Shown: positions 8,259 through 17,097 of the stretch, piece by piece
Numbering within the stretch: the first letter of the stretch is position 1
Layout of the letters: each line of letters begins with the position of its first letter
DNA from: Peribacillus cavernae
GTDB lineage: Bacteria > Bacillota > Bacilli > Bacillales > DSM-1321
Direction of reading: 5' to 3'
DNA length: 64,000 nucleotides
Assembly (NCBI RefSeq): GCF_003989135.1
Contig: NZ_RYZZ01000006.1
Span: forward strand, 248,001 to 312,000
Notes under the pieces: generated by a model
Databases searched by the model: none
What the model was told of the DNA's origin: nothing
What the model saw: only the letters and a program-made list of their open reading frames with translations
Program-made: the position numbers and the translations under genes

Positions 8259-11240
8259 ATGAGCGAAACAACGTTTTCGGTAGAAATTAACGGAAAAACC
8301 TATCCTGCCGAACCTGGTCAAACCATTTTGGATGTAGCCAAATCCCAGGATATGTTCATTCCGAGTATTTGTTATCACCCTAACCTTGGAACAATTCAAA
8401 CCTGTGATACTTGCTTTGTTAATGCAGGGGGGCAAATGGTCCGTGCTTGTTCAACAAAGGTAGAACCGGGGATGTCTATTGATACTCTCTCTTCAACCGT
8501 AAAAGAAGCGCAGTACGAGGCGACGTCCCGCATTCTACAAAACCATGAATTATATTGTACAGTCTGCGATAATAACAACGGAAATTGCACGGTACATAAC
8601 ACAGTGGAATACATGGGGATTGAGCATCAAAAATATCCGTTCGAGGCAAAGCCTTATCCGCCTGATAATTCCCATCCTTTTTACCGTTATGAGCCGGATC
8701 AATGTATTCTGTGTGGCAGATGTGTGGAGGCATGTCAGGATTTACAGGTAAATGAAACCCTGACTATTGACTGGAATCGGGAAGTCCCTCGCGTCATCTG
8801 GGATAACGATGTGCCGATCGATCAATCATCATGCGTTTCTTGCGGACATTGTGTAAATGTTTGTCCATGCAATGCATTAATGGATAAATCAATGCTTGGA
8901 GAAGCAGGCTTTTTAACGGGGATTCCTCCAAAAATTTTAGCGCCGATGATCGATTTAACGAAAGAAGTCGAGCCGGGATATAAGGAGATTTTTACAATTT
9001 CAGAGGTAGAGGCTTCGATGAGGAAATCAAAAATAAAGCGTACCAAAACCGTGTGTACTTATTGTGGTGTCGGCTGCAGCTTTGAAGTCTGGACAAAAGA
9101 CCGTGAAATTTTGAAAATCCAGCCGATGGAAGAAGCACCGGTCAATGGAATTTCCACCTGTGTAAAAGGAAAATGGGGATGGGATTTTGTTAACAGTGAA
9201 GAACGCTTGACGAAACCATTAATCCGCCAGGGTGAAGAATTTGTGGAAGCAACGTGGGAAGAAGCTCTTGATTTAATCGCTTTAAGGCTGGGTGGAATCA
9301 AAGAAGAACATGGACCGGGTTCCATTGGATACATAGCTTCCTCCAAGTGTTCAAATGAAGAGAACTTCTTATTTCAGAAGTTTGCCCGGAGCATAATGGG
9401 ATCAAACCATGTTGACAATTGCTCAAGGTATTGCCAATCTCCGGCAACAGCGGGCCTTTTGAGAACAGTAGGTCTCGGTGGGGATTCCGGAACAATAAAG
9501 GATATTGCTTCAGCTGAACTTGTGATTGTTGTTGGCGCGAACCCGGCAGAATCCCATCCCGTTTTAGCCACCCGGGTAAAAAGGGCCCATAAATTACATG
9601 GACAAAAATTAGTCGTAGCAGATATCAGAGAGCATGAACTGGCTCAGCGGGCAGATGTTTTCATTCATCCAAAGCCAAGCTCTGATCTTATTTGGATAAA
9701 CGCCCTTACAAAGTACATTCTTGATCAAGAGTGGGAGGATCGGCAGTTCATTGAAAGCAGAGTCAACTGTTATGATGAATTCGCAAAGAGCCTTGAAAAG
9801 TTCACACTGGAATATGCCGAAGAAAAAACAGATCTCACAAAGGCAGAGTTAATCAAGGTTGCGACGATGATTCACGAATCAAAATCAACCTGCATTTTAT
9901 GGGCTATGGGTGTAACACAACATACGGGAGCAACAGATACAAGTACCGCTATATCAAATCTATTATTGATTACAGGTAACTATGGACGTACAGGTACAGG
10001 TGCCTATCCTCTAAGAGGCCATAATAATGTCCAGGGTGCCTGTGATTTTGGAACGATGCCGTCCTGGTTTCCCGGATATGAACCGGTACAGGATCCTAAA
10101 GTCCGTGAACGTTATGAAAAAGCCTGGGGAGTTTCCCTTCCAGAAGAACCCGGCTTCAACAATCATCAGATGGTCGAAGGGATTCATGATGGAAAATTAA
10201 AAGCGCTATATCTTTTTGGTGAAGAAATGGCCATAGTCGATTCTAATATGAATCATGTCCATTCTGCATTTGAGAAACTCGATTTCTTTGTTGTTCAGGA
10301 TATTTTCTTTAGCAGGACGGCTCAGTTCGCTGATGTAGTCTTGCCAGCAGCCCCGAGTCTTGAAAAAGATGGAACGTTTGTAAACACGGAACGCAGGATT
10401 CAACGATTCCATAAAGTATTTGAACCGCTTGGCGATTCTAAACCAGATTGGGAGATCTTTCAAGAGTTGGCCAATCGTTTTGGTGCGAATTGGAACTATA
10501 AACACCCATCCGAAATAATGGATGAAGCCGCATCACTTGCACCCCTGTTTGCCGGGGTCAGCTATGAACGTCTGGAAGGTTGGAACAGCCTTGTATGGCC
10601 TGTTTCAGCTGACGGAAAAGATTCACCATTATTATATACGGACAAATTCGCTTTCGCGGATGGTAAAGCAAAGCTTGTGCCTGTTGACTGGACACCTCCT
10701 GTTTTCGCCGGTGAAGAGTATGACTTACATTTGAATAACGGACGCCTGCTTGAGCATTTCCATGAAGGAAATATGACGTACAAGTCGGAAGGACTTACCC
10801 ATAAGGTTCCAAACCCTTGGTTAGAAGTTTCTTTACAATTGGCGAAAGAACGTAATCTTGAAGACGGGGCATTAGTTGGGCTTACTTCTCCTTATGGCCA
10901 TGTTGAGGTCCGCGTTCTTGTAACAGACCGCGTTCAAGGAAATGAACTTTACCTACCAATGAATTCCAGAGATGATAACGAGGCTGTTAACATGCTGACG
11001 AGCAGCTACCACGACTTAATCACTCATACACCGAGCTACAAAGAGATGGGTGTGAAAATGGAAGTAATCGAAAGTGAAGGTGAGCGGCCACTTCCAAAAG
11101 AAAATCACCGTTTTGGAAACCGGATCCCCCAAATAAGCGTCAGGGTTGAAGAAAAATGGAAACGGGAAGATTTCACGCCGATCCAAGAGTTGTTTGAGAT
11201 AAGGGGAGATGAACATGGCGAGAGCAATCAGGCAAATTAA
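8259..11240 (+). CDS. fdhF: Formate dehydrogenase alpha subunit, molybdenum/tungsten type
   Basis: About 993 residues, the size of the Bacillus YjgC/YrhE enzymes. Order of domains: N-terminal [2Fe-2S] domain (CYHPNLGTIQTCDTC, residues about 38-52), a His/Cys-rich iron-sulfur segment (CTVCDNNNGNC), two [4Fe-4S] ferredoxin motifs (CILCGRCVEAC near 150; CVSCGHCVNVCPC near 195), the catalytic-domain cluster CTYCGVGCSF (about 265), then the bis-MGD domain. The active-site position is Cys (NCSRYCQSPAT), not selenocysteine. The enzyme oxidises formate to CO2; electron acceptor unknown. GTG 8256 and ATG 8259 both fit the GAAGGAGG site; ATG is chosen. It overlaps the next gene by 26 bases. Confidence 0.95.
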   Translation: MSETTFSVEINGKTYPAEPGQTILDVAKSQDMFIPSICYHPNLGTIQTCDTCFVNAGGQMVRACSTKVEPGMSIDTLSSTVKEAQYEATSRILQNHELYCTVCDNNNGNCTVHNTVEYMGIEHQKYPFEAKPYPPDNSHPFYRYEPDQCILCGRCVEACQDLQVNETLTIDWNREVPRVIWDNDVPIDQSSCVSCGHCVNVCPCNALMDKSMLGEAGFLTGIPPKILAPMIDLTKEVEPGYKEIFTISEVEASMRKSKIKRTKTVCTYCGVGCSFEVWTKDREILKIQPMEEAPVNGISTCVKGKWGWDFVNSEERLTKPLIRQGEEFVEATWEEALDLIALRLGGIKEEHGPGSIGYIASSKCSNEENFLFQKFARSIMGSNHVDNCSRYCQSPATAGLLRTVGLGGDSGTIKDIASAELVIVVGANPAESHPVLATRVKRAHKLHGQKLVVADIREHELAQRADVFIHPKPSSDLIWINALTKYILDQEWEDRQFIESRVNCYDEFAKSLEKFTLEYAEEKTDLTKAELIKVATMIHESKSTCILWAMGVTQHTGATDTSTAISNLLLITGNYGRTGTGAYPLRGHNNVQGACDFGTMPSWFPGYEPVQDPKVRERYEKAWGVSLPEEPGFNNHQMVEGIHDGKLKALYLFGEEMAIVDSNMNHVHSAFEKLDFFVVQDIFFSRTAQFADVVLPAAPSLEKDGTFVNTERRIQRFHKVFEPLGDSKPDWEIFQELANRFGANWNYKHPSEIMDEAASLAPLFAGVSYERLEGWNSLVWPVSADGKDSPLLYTDKFAFADGKAKLVPVDWTPPVFAGEEYDLHLNNGRLLEHFHEGNMTYKSEGLTHKVPNPWLEVSLQLAKERNLEDGALVGLTSPYGHVEVRVLVTDRVQGNELYLPMNSRDDNEAVNMLTSSYHDLITHTPSYKEMGVKMEVIESEGERPLPKENHRFGNRIPQISVRVEEKWKREDFTPIQELFEIRGDEHGESNQAN

Positions 11241-11715
11241 AAAAGAAGCACCAAGACAAGATGAAGAACAGGCAAAAGCAGTAGCAGAGATCGTAAAAGA
11301 ACTTGCGGAGAATCGGGAAGCAATTATGAAAACCATCGGTATCTTAAAAGGGCTTCATGATATGAAAGTTCTGGATGCAGCACATGCTCTTCTCGAACAG
11401 CGTACGGAGGTTGGGGCGATAGCTCTCCAACAATTTAACCAGCCGGGAATGCATAATATCATTAAAAATGGAATGGGGGCTGTCGGGTTTTTAGGAGCCC
11501 TTCAGCCCGACCAACTAAATACAATACTAGACGGTGTCGGGCACGGTCTCAAACGTCTTTCAAAAACAGGTGAAAAAGGCGAAAAACAAACGATTTGGAG
11601 AATGCGAAAAAGGCTGCGCAGCCCCGAAATAAGAGCAGCCATGACAACCATGGTCGATTTTATGGAAGGAATGGGCGAAGTATTTTTACAGAACGGGGAG
11701 AACAAGAAAGGATGA
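11215..11715 (+). CDS. yjgD: DUF1641 protein, formate dehydrogenase partner (YjgD-like)
   Basis: A 166-residue mostly helical protein with a charged N terminus, a central glycine-rich stretch (MGAVGFLGALQPDQLN) and the C-terminal RMRKRLRSPEIRAAMTTM segment seen in DUF1641 proteins. In Bacillus this gene follows yjgC, and the family is regarded as a formate dehydrogenase subunit or accessory. The start at 11215 has AAGGGGAG six bases ahead and lies inside the end of fdhF, so the two are translationally coupled. Confidence 0.85.
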   Translation: MARAIRQIKKEAPRQDEEQAKAVAEIVKELAENREAIMKTIGILKGLHDMKVLDAAHALLEQRTEVGAIALQQFNQPGMHNIIKNGMGAVGFLGALQPDQLNTILDGVGHGLKRLSKTGEKGEKQTIWRMRKRLRSPEIRAAMTTMVDFMEGMGEVFLQNGENKKG

Positions 11716-11945
11716 ACAGGAATGAAGAAGCGGTTGTAGTTGTAAAAAGTATGCAAAACCAGGTTGATGCCGACAAAGTTCTTAACGTCCTGCTCGGTGT
11801 TTGGGGAATCGAAGGAGCCGAGGTAAACCTGTACAGTAATAAAGCCACGTTTACATATGATAATCGAATGGCCTCTTTACACGACTTCGAGCAAGCACTC
11901 CTTGATGCTGGGTATGATGTCACTACTGTATCTTCAGAACGATAA
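11712..11945 (+). CDS. HMA-like domain protein lacking the CxxC metal site
   Basis: A 77-residue protein with the beta-alpha-beta-beta-alpha-beta pattern of heavy-metal-associated domains: EAVVVVKSM, then VDADKVLNVLLGVWGIEGAEV, NLYSNKATFTYD and a final LLDAGYDVTTV. In metal-binding members the first loop reads GMxCxxC; here it is SMQNQVD, with no cysteine at all. It therefore probably does not carry copper or zinc and may be a scaffold. The ATG overlaps the stop codon of the DUF1641 gene (ATGA) with GAAAGG ahead, so it is co-translated in the formate dehydrogenase operon. Confidence 0.75.
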   Translation: MNRNEEAVVVVKSMQNQVDADKVLNVLLGVWGIEGAEVNLYSNKATFTYDNRMASLHDFEQALLDAGYDVTTVSSER

Positions 11946-11977
11946 CCTACTATCATAATAAAGCGAGGCGGGAACTT

Positions 11978-12115
11978 ATGAGAAAATGTGAAATCTGCGG
12001 CATTGAGGAAGAAGGGCGGGGCACTGATGATGCGGTGGGTGTCTCCCATCTGCACTTGTGTGAATCGTGCCAGAATGACAGGAAATTACACTTATTAGTA
12101 GATATCTTGAAATAG
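11978..12115 (+). CDS. 45-aa double-CxxC zinc-ribbon protein
   Basis: The short frame has CEIC at residues 4-7 and CESC at 28-31, the layout of a small zinc ribbon, followed by a basic helix (QNDRKLHLLVDILK). AGGCGGGA lies ahead of the ATG, 32 bases behind the HMA-like gene, with no terminator between, so it looks like the fourth gene of the formate dehydrogenase operon. Function unknown; a cofactor or cluster-insertion helper is conceivable. Confidence 0.65.
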   Translation: MRKCEICGIEEEGRGTDDAVGVSHLHLCESCQNDRKLHLLVDILK

Positions 12116-12256
12116 ACTGTAATTTCTGAAAACATAATCTCCCGGAAAGACAAAATTTATTCGTATTGTAACGCCAATGAAAAGAAATTGAAAAGATTTA
12201 TTGGTAAAATTGCCTGAAAGGCTTTTTATTGAGATACAGATAAAAAAGGGAGATGG

Positions 12257-12625
12257 ATGGTCATGGAGGCGCATGTAAAAAAGTCTTTAGCAGAGTGGAA
12301 AGAAGAAATATGTGATTTATTAAACGAGATAGATAAAGAGTATGAAGAAATAAAACGTGAACTTCAGGTTTATTCCTATAAATTCAGTATCACAAAACAG
12401 GTTGTTCAATCAACTGTTAATGACGAAATCATTCGAAACATCCGCGAGCTTTACCATAAACCGTTTGAACAAAAATTTAATCAACTAAAAGATGAAATAA
12501 GAGATTTGGAAGAAAAAAAGAAAGTTTTTCAGATGTTTGTTGACAAAATTGATAAAGTTGTAAAGGAAAAAGAAGAAGTAAGACCGTATGCTTCCGTTCA
12601 ATACACGGAACAAGCCCAAGTATAG
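12257..12625 (+). CDS. Coiled-coil hypothetical protein, 122 aa
   Basis: Almost entirely charged helix: EWKEEICDLLNEIDKEYEEI near the N terminus and FNQLKDEIRDLEEKKKVFQM towards the C terminus, with heptad-like spacing of hydrophobics. There is no signal peptide. The ribosome site AAAGGGAG fits either ATG 12257 or ATG 12263. It may still belong to the formate dehydrogenase transcript (140 bases after the zinc-ribbon gene) because the first terminator comes only behind it. Function unknown. Confidence 0.65.
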   Translation: MVMEAHVKKSLAEWKEEICDLLNEIDKEYEEIKRELQVYSYKFSITKQVVQSTVNDEIIRNIRELYHKPFEQKFNQLKDEIRDLEEKKKVFQMFVDKIDKVVKEKEEVRPYASVQYTEQAQV

Positions 12626-12666
12626 AGAAATGGCACAACTAATGGCAGCTATTAACAGAATAAGGT

Positions 12667-12697
12667 AAAAGCATGCAGAGATGCATGCTTTTATTTT
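12667..12697 (+). terminator. Terminator after coiled-coil gene
   Basis: AAAAGCATGC pairs with GCATGCTTTT, followed by ATTTTTG. It is the first terminator after fdhF and probably ends that operon. Confidence 0.9.
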
Positions 12698-12798
12698 TGT
12701 AAGTAGGAAATGTACTTACTTTCCCTACTTTCACTTTTCTTGGGTTTAAAAAAGAATCCAAGTGGAAAAGGACTAGAAAGAGAAAGGAGGCGCTTTCA

Positions 12799-13428
12799 AT
12801 GAATGTTTTGGTATTTGGAGCGCATGGAAGTGTCGGTGAACATGTATTGAAAAAGCTTAATCAAAAGAATTATAAGACCATGGCAATTGGAAGTAAGGAA
12901 AACCAGCTAGAAGATCTCAAAAAAGATGGAGCAACTGATGCTGCAGTTTATGACGAACAGCAAAATGACTCTTTGTTGCAGAATTATGAGGCCGTCATCT
13001 TTTTAACAGATATAAATACGAAATCTGATACGGACAAGACCGTTCTCGTCGACCATCGGGCCGTCATAAACGCAGTAGAGAATGCAGAAAAACAGGGAGT
13101 GAAGCGTTTTATCTTAATGAGTGCCGTTCGCGCCAATGAATCTTCTGATGGCACGAAGCGAAATATCGGAGCTAAAGAAATACCTGATGAACTTTTACAA
13201 AAGGCAGATGTTACATATACAGTTATCCGTCCCAGTAAACTAGTCGATAAACCCGGTCAGGGAACGATACTTCTCGATGCAATGATCAACAACGATTCAG
13301 CGGAAATCGCCCGTGAAGACGTGGCAGCTGTCCTAATTGAAGCACTCGAGAATGAAGCTACTTTTAATAAAACATTCGATGTTTCCTCAGGTAATGTATC
13401 GATTCAGCAAGCCTTAAGTTCGCTGTGA
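12799..13428 (+). CDS. NAD(P)-binding atypical SDR protein
   Basis: A 209-residue Rossmann-fold protein with the N-terminal nucleotide loop FGAHGSVGEH (GxxGxxG type) and the VKRFILMSAVRA strand typical of the YhfK/NmrA-like atypical short-chain dehydrogenases. These often lack a classical Tyr-Lys pair, and none is obvious here. Length matches the Bacillus paralogues. Strong AAAGGAGG site. It is followed 50 bases later by the yerD-like gene on the same strand and may be co-transcribed with it. Substrate unknown. Confidence 0.8.
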   Translation: MNVLVFGAHGSVGEHVLKKLNQKNYKTMAIGSKENQLEDLKKDGATDAAVYDEQQNDSLLQNYEAVIFLTDINTKSDTDKTVLVDHRAVINAVENAEKQGVKRFILMSAVRANESSDGTKRNIGAKEIPDELLQKADVTYTVIRPSKLVDKPGQGTILLDAMINNDSAEIAREDVAAVLIEALENEATFNKTFDVSSGNVSIQQALSSL

Positions 13429-13481
13429 CTTTTTTGAGAGAAGCCAAAGGAACGTTAACGTAATGGAAAAGGAGGGTTTTA

Positions 13482-15089
13482 ATGGGGCTAACAGATTACT
13501 TAGTCATCGCTTTGATTATCTTTATCGCTTTACTTGTATTGATACCGATTGCCTTGTTTGTCTATTTATATATCAAAGATGACAGGCAAAAACAGCATGC
13601 GATTTTGCGGAACTTTCCCGTTCTCGGAAAAGCCAGGTATATTACGGAAAAGATAGGACCTGAACTTAGACAGTATTTATTTCACAATGATAATGAGGGT
13701 AAGCCTTTTTCAAGGAAGGAATACCAGGACATCGTGAAAGCGGGAAAATATAATGAAAGATTAATAGGCTTCGGTTCAACAAGGGATTTTAATGCCGAGG
13801 GTTTTTATATCCGGAACACGTTATTTCCAAAGCTGCGGGATGAAATGAAAGTGGATAACATCGAAAAAATCAAAACCCGTGTATATAAAAGCGATGGGGA
13901 AAACCTTTTTACCAGAAAGGAACACAGTGAAGAACGTTTGATCGACCCCTATTTTTTAAGGGATGAAGACGCAGTTATTATGGGCGAAAGGACATGCCGA
14001 CAGCCATTTAAGGTAAAAGGGTTAATAGGGCAGTCAGCGATGAGTTTTGGGGCACTTGGGGAGAATGCAATTACAGCGTTATCGAAAGGGTTAGGGCTTG
14101 CAGGCGGAACTTGGATGAACACTGGTGAAGGAGGGTTATCCCAGCACCATTTAGCAGGCAAACCGGATATCATCATGCAAATAGGACCGGACTTATTCGG
14201 TGTTCGAAAACCGAATGGGGACTTTTCCTGGGAAGAATTTAAAAAGAAAAGTGAAATGGAGGAAATAAAGGCCTTTGAATTAAAACTCGCCCAGGGCGCA
14301 AAGACGCGCGGCGGCCATGTAGAAGGTGAAAAGGTTACCGAAGAAATTGCGAAAATCCGCCTGGTGGAGCCTGGTAAAACGATTAATAGCCCAAATCGGT
14401 TTTATGAATTTGACGACGTTCCTTCCATGTTTGATTTTATTGAAAAATTAAGAGACGTAGGCGGGAAGCCAGTTGGTATAAAAATTGTAATAGGGGACTT
14501 GGATGCGCTTGAAAATATGGTTTCATACATCAAGGAAAGCGGCAAAGGCCCAGATTTTATCACTATAGATGGCGGCGAAGGTGGAACGGGTGCCACATTC
14601 CAGGAGCTTGCTGATTCGGTAGGTTTGCCAATACAATCCGCACTTCCTGTGGTAGATGAAATGCTAAAAAAATATGACGTCAGGGAACGGGTTAAATTAA
14701 TCGCGTCAGGAAAGCTAATAACGCCTGACAAAATCGCGATTGCCCTTGCCATGGGGGCTGATTTAGTCAATGTTGCACGGGGATTCATGATCAGCGTCGG
14801 CTGTATCATGGCACAGGTTTGCCATACAAATAATTGTCCGGCAGGTGTAGCTACGACAAATAAGAAACTTCAGGACGGCCTTAGTATAGAAGAAAAGTAT
14901 TTCAGGGTCTGCAACTATGTTGTTTCCCAGCGTGAAGGTCTTTATAACCTGGCAGCCGCGGCGGGAATCGATAGTCCCACAAAATTTGAACGGAAACATA
15001 TTGTCCATAAAGATGAACTAGGCAGGATTTCTCCTTTAGAAGATATTCTGCATGCGGCCAAAAGGACACAGCTGCAAAAAGAAGGATGA
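13482..15089 (+). CDS. yerD: FMN-binding glutamate synthase family protein, membrane-anchored (YerD-like)
   Basis: A 535-residue protein with one N-terminal membrane helix (about residues 6-32, LVIALIIFIALLVLIPIAL) followed by a glutamate synthase FMN/Fe-S domain. Landmarks are QSAMSFGALGENAITALSKG, the GEGGLSQHH loop, ITIDGGEGGTGAT and the cysteine cluster CHTNNCPAGVATT near residue 450. It lacks the glutaminase and hexameric C-terminal domains of full glutamate synthase. The Bacillus YerD family has no settled reaction; a stand-alone FMN-dependent synthase or oxidoreductase is likely. Good AAAGGAGGG ribosome site. Confidence 0.85.
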   Translation: MGLTDYLVIALIIFIALLVLIPIALFVYLYIKDDRQKQHAILRNFPVLGKARYITEKIGPELRQYLFHNDNEGKPFSRKEYQDIVKAGKYNERLIGFGSTRDFNAEGFYIRNTLFPKLRDEMKVDNIEKIKTRVYKSDGENLFTRKEHSEERLIDPYFLRDEDAVIMGERTCRQPFKVKGLIGQSAMSFGALGENAITALSKGLGLAGGTWMNTGEGGLSQHHLAGKPDIIMQIGPDLFGVRKPNGDFSWEEFKKKSEMEEIKAFELKLAQGAKTRGGHVEGEKVTEEIAKIRLVEPGKTINSPNRFYEFDDVPSMFDFIEKLRDVGGKPVGIKIVIGDLDALENMVSYIKESGKGPDFITIDGGEGGTGATFQELADSVGLPIQSALPVVDEMLKKYDVRERVKLIASGKLITPDKIAIALAMGADLVNVARGFMISVGCIMAQVCHTNNCPAGVATTNKKLQDGLSIEEKYFRVCNYVVSQREGLYNLAAAAGIDSPTKFERKHIVHKDELGRISPLEDILHAAKRTQLQKEG

Positions 15090-15420
15090 ATCATATATTT
15101 ATCACCGTTATCGAGCATACTTGGGGAGTCTCCTTTTCAATTGTAAGGTTGAATCGGAGGCTTCTTTCATTTGCAGATCTCAATTAACGGCTGAAAGAAA
15201 AAACTCTCATCCGTTTTTTATTTTAAAAGAGTGATCGTAGAGCTTTTTTTAGACGTTATTCTCTATGAAGATATAAAAAAGCGCTTTATTGATTAAAAGA
15301 GAGGTAAAGGCAGGAATCATATAAAAATGAAAAATATGAAAATAGTTTTTTTAAAAAGTGATCTGAAATTTTATTTGTAACGTTATTCTAGTAAATACAA
15401 AAAAGAAGGAGTGTTTTCAA
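15090..15420. other. 330-bp intergenic region upstream of the repeat surface protein
   Basis: No convincing coding frame or clean terminator behind yerD. The AT-rich end (15330-15410) should hold the promoter of the following secreted protein; an AGAAGGAG site precedes its ATG. Confidence 0.5.
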
Positions 15421-16797
15421 ATGAAATTAAAAAAGTCTTTAGTAGCTGTTCCTCTTAGTATATCTCTATTACTCCCAACCATGGGTGTGGCAAGTGCCTC
15501 TGGGCATGAATCCCATTCCAATAATGGAACAGGAATGGCACATTCAGCTACTGTTAAATCCCCGGCAGCTGATTTAAGAGCCACACTGGATAGTTTATTG
15601 TCCGAACACGCGTATCTTGCCATTATCACCATGCAAAAAGGAGCAGATGGAGCCAAAGACTTTAATGCTTCAGCAGACGCCCTTTCCAAAAACACAGATG
15701 ATTTAAGCAAAGCGGTTGGTTCTGTGTATGGAGAAGAAGCTGGAAACCAATTTAAAGAAATCTGGAGCAGCCATATTGGATACTTTGTTGACTATGTAAA
15801 AGCGACCGGTGCCAAAGATGAAGCAGCAAAGGAAAAAGCAAAGGCTGACTTAGATCAATATCGTGTCAAGCAAGCAGACTTCTTAGACAAAGCAACAGGC
15901 GGAAAATTAATGGCCGCAGATCTTGAAAAAACGTTGAACGTACACGTAAATGAGCTTATTACGGCATTTGACAGCTATGTAGCTGGAGATTACGATAAAG
16001 CTTATGACACCGTGAGAGAGTCGATTGACCATATGTTTATGGTAGGGAAAGGCCTCTCCGGCGCAATCACAGCACAATTCCCTGAAAAGTTCAAAAACAC
16101 CAAATCAGATACGCCAGCGGCTGATCTGCGTGAACACTTAAATTATTTATTGTCAGAACATGCGGGTCTCGCTATCCTTGCTATGCAAAAAGGAGCAACC
16201 GGAGCAAAAGATTTTGACGCTGCTGCAGGTGCGTTAAATGAAAATACAGATGACTTGTCAAAGGCGATTGGCTCCGTTTATGGAGAAGAAGCAGCCAAGC
16301 AATTTAAAGATATTTGGAGCAGCCATATCGGCTACTTTGTGGATTATGTAAAAGCCACAGGTGGAAATGATCAAAAAGCAAAAGACATGGCCGTTAACGA
16401 ACTTGATGAGTACCGTGTCGAACAAGCAAAATTCCTTGAAACTGCCACAGAAGGCCGTTTGAAAGCATCCGATCTCGAAGCAGGCTTAAAAGTACATGTG
16501 GATGATTTATTAAAAGCATTTAATACTTACGTAGAAGAAGACTACAATACAACGTATCCGACAGTCCGTACTGCCTATGCTCACATGTTTATGGTTGGAG
16601 AAGGGTTATCCGGAGCCATCGTGAACCAATTCCCTGATAAATTCCAGGGCAACATGCCTACTGATATGCCAAAAACAGGTATGGGCGGCATGAGTGAACA
16701 AGACCAGTCCAATGACGTGATCATGTGGTCAATCATCGGATTCGCACTGGCATCTATCATTGCAGCGATGATGATCCGCCAAAGAAAAACAAATTAA
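15421..16797 (+). CDS. Secreted, wall-linked protein with two tandem helical His/Met-bearing repeats
   Basis: A 458-residue protein: signal peptide (residues 1-27), a short His/Met-rich linker, then two copies of a ~180-residue helical module (about 48-226 and 232-410) that agree over most of their length, and a C-terminal sorting-like region (MPKTGMGG, a 20-residue membrane helix, RQRKTN). Each module keeps LLSEHAxLAI, AMQKGxxGAKDF, NTDDLSKAxGSVYGEEA, IWSSHIGYFVDYVKATG, a later HV pair and HMFMVGxGLSGAI. The repeated His and Met suggest metal or heme binding in a helical bundle; this is inference. I do not recognise a characterised homologue. Confidence 0.8.
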   Translation: MKLKKSLVAVPLSISLLLPTMGVASASGHESHSNNGTGMAHSATVKSPAADLRATLDSLLSEHAYLAIITMQKGADGAKDFNASADALSKNTDDLSKAVGSVYGEEAGNQFKEIWSSHIGYFVDYVKATGAKDEAAKEKAKADLDQYRVKQADFLDKATGGKLMAADLEKTLNVHVNELITAFDSYVAGDYDKAYDTVRESIDHMFMVGKGLSGAITAQFPEKFKNTKSDTPAADLREHLNYLLSEHAGLAILAMQKGATGAKDFDAAAGALNENTDDLSKAIGSVYGEEAAKQFKDIWSSHIGYFVDYVKATGGNDQKAKDMAVNELDEYRVEQAKFLETATEGRLKASDLEAGLKVHVDDLLKAFNTYVEEDYNTTYPTVRTAYAHMFMVGEGLSGAIVNQFPDKFQGNMPTDMPKTGMGGMSEQDQSNDVIMWSIIGFALASIIAAMMIRQRKTN

Positions 16798-16816
16798 TCT
16801 CCATTAGGGAGTAATT

Positions 16817-16847
16817 AAAAAGAGGAAGGGCTTCCCTTCCTCTTTTT
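16817..16847 (+). terminator. Terminator after repeat surface protein
   Basis: AAAAAGAGGAAGGG pairs with CCCTTCCTCTTTTT across a short loop. Confidence 0.95.
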
Positions 16848-16912
16848 AATGGTCAATTTCAGAATCAATCTATCGGAGTCATACGTGTATTAAAGAACAA
16901 ATCAAGAGAAGC

Positions 16913-16944
16913 AGTCCTTGTTCATGCAAGGGCTATTTATTTTT
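16913..16944 (+). terminator. Second terminator-like hairpin
   Basis: AGTCCTTG pairs with CAAGGGCT (one G-T pair) and is followed by ATTTATTTTT. It has no gene directly in front of it; it may be left over from a lost gene. Confidence 0.55.
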
Positions 16945-17097
16945 GCGTAGAAGAGCCATTCCAATGTGCTTGGGAATCAGAGAACAAACTTTCACTGATG
17001 ATTTAGTCCCTTTCACTTGACGCTAAAAAACCGTATAGTTATATTGGCTACGGACTAAAACAACAACATACGAGGGGAACTGATTCTCTCCCTTTTT

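Noticed and set aside
10000-10020. Possible selenocysteine use in formate dehydrogenase
   Set aside because: The frame has no internal TGA, and the active-site residue in NCSRYCQSPAT is Cys.
14402-14809. 135-codon minus-strand frame within the yerD-like gene
   Set aside because: It is opposite the conserved FMN domain and serine/proline-rich as shadow frames often are.
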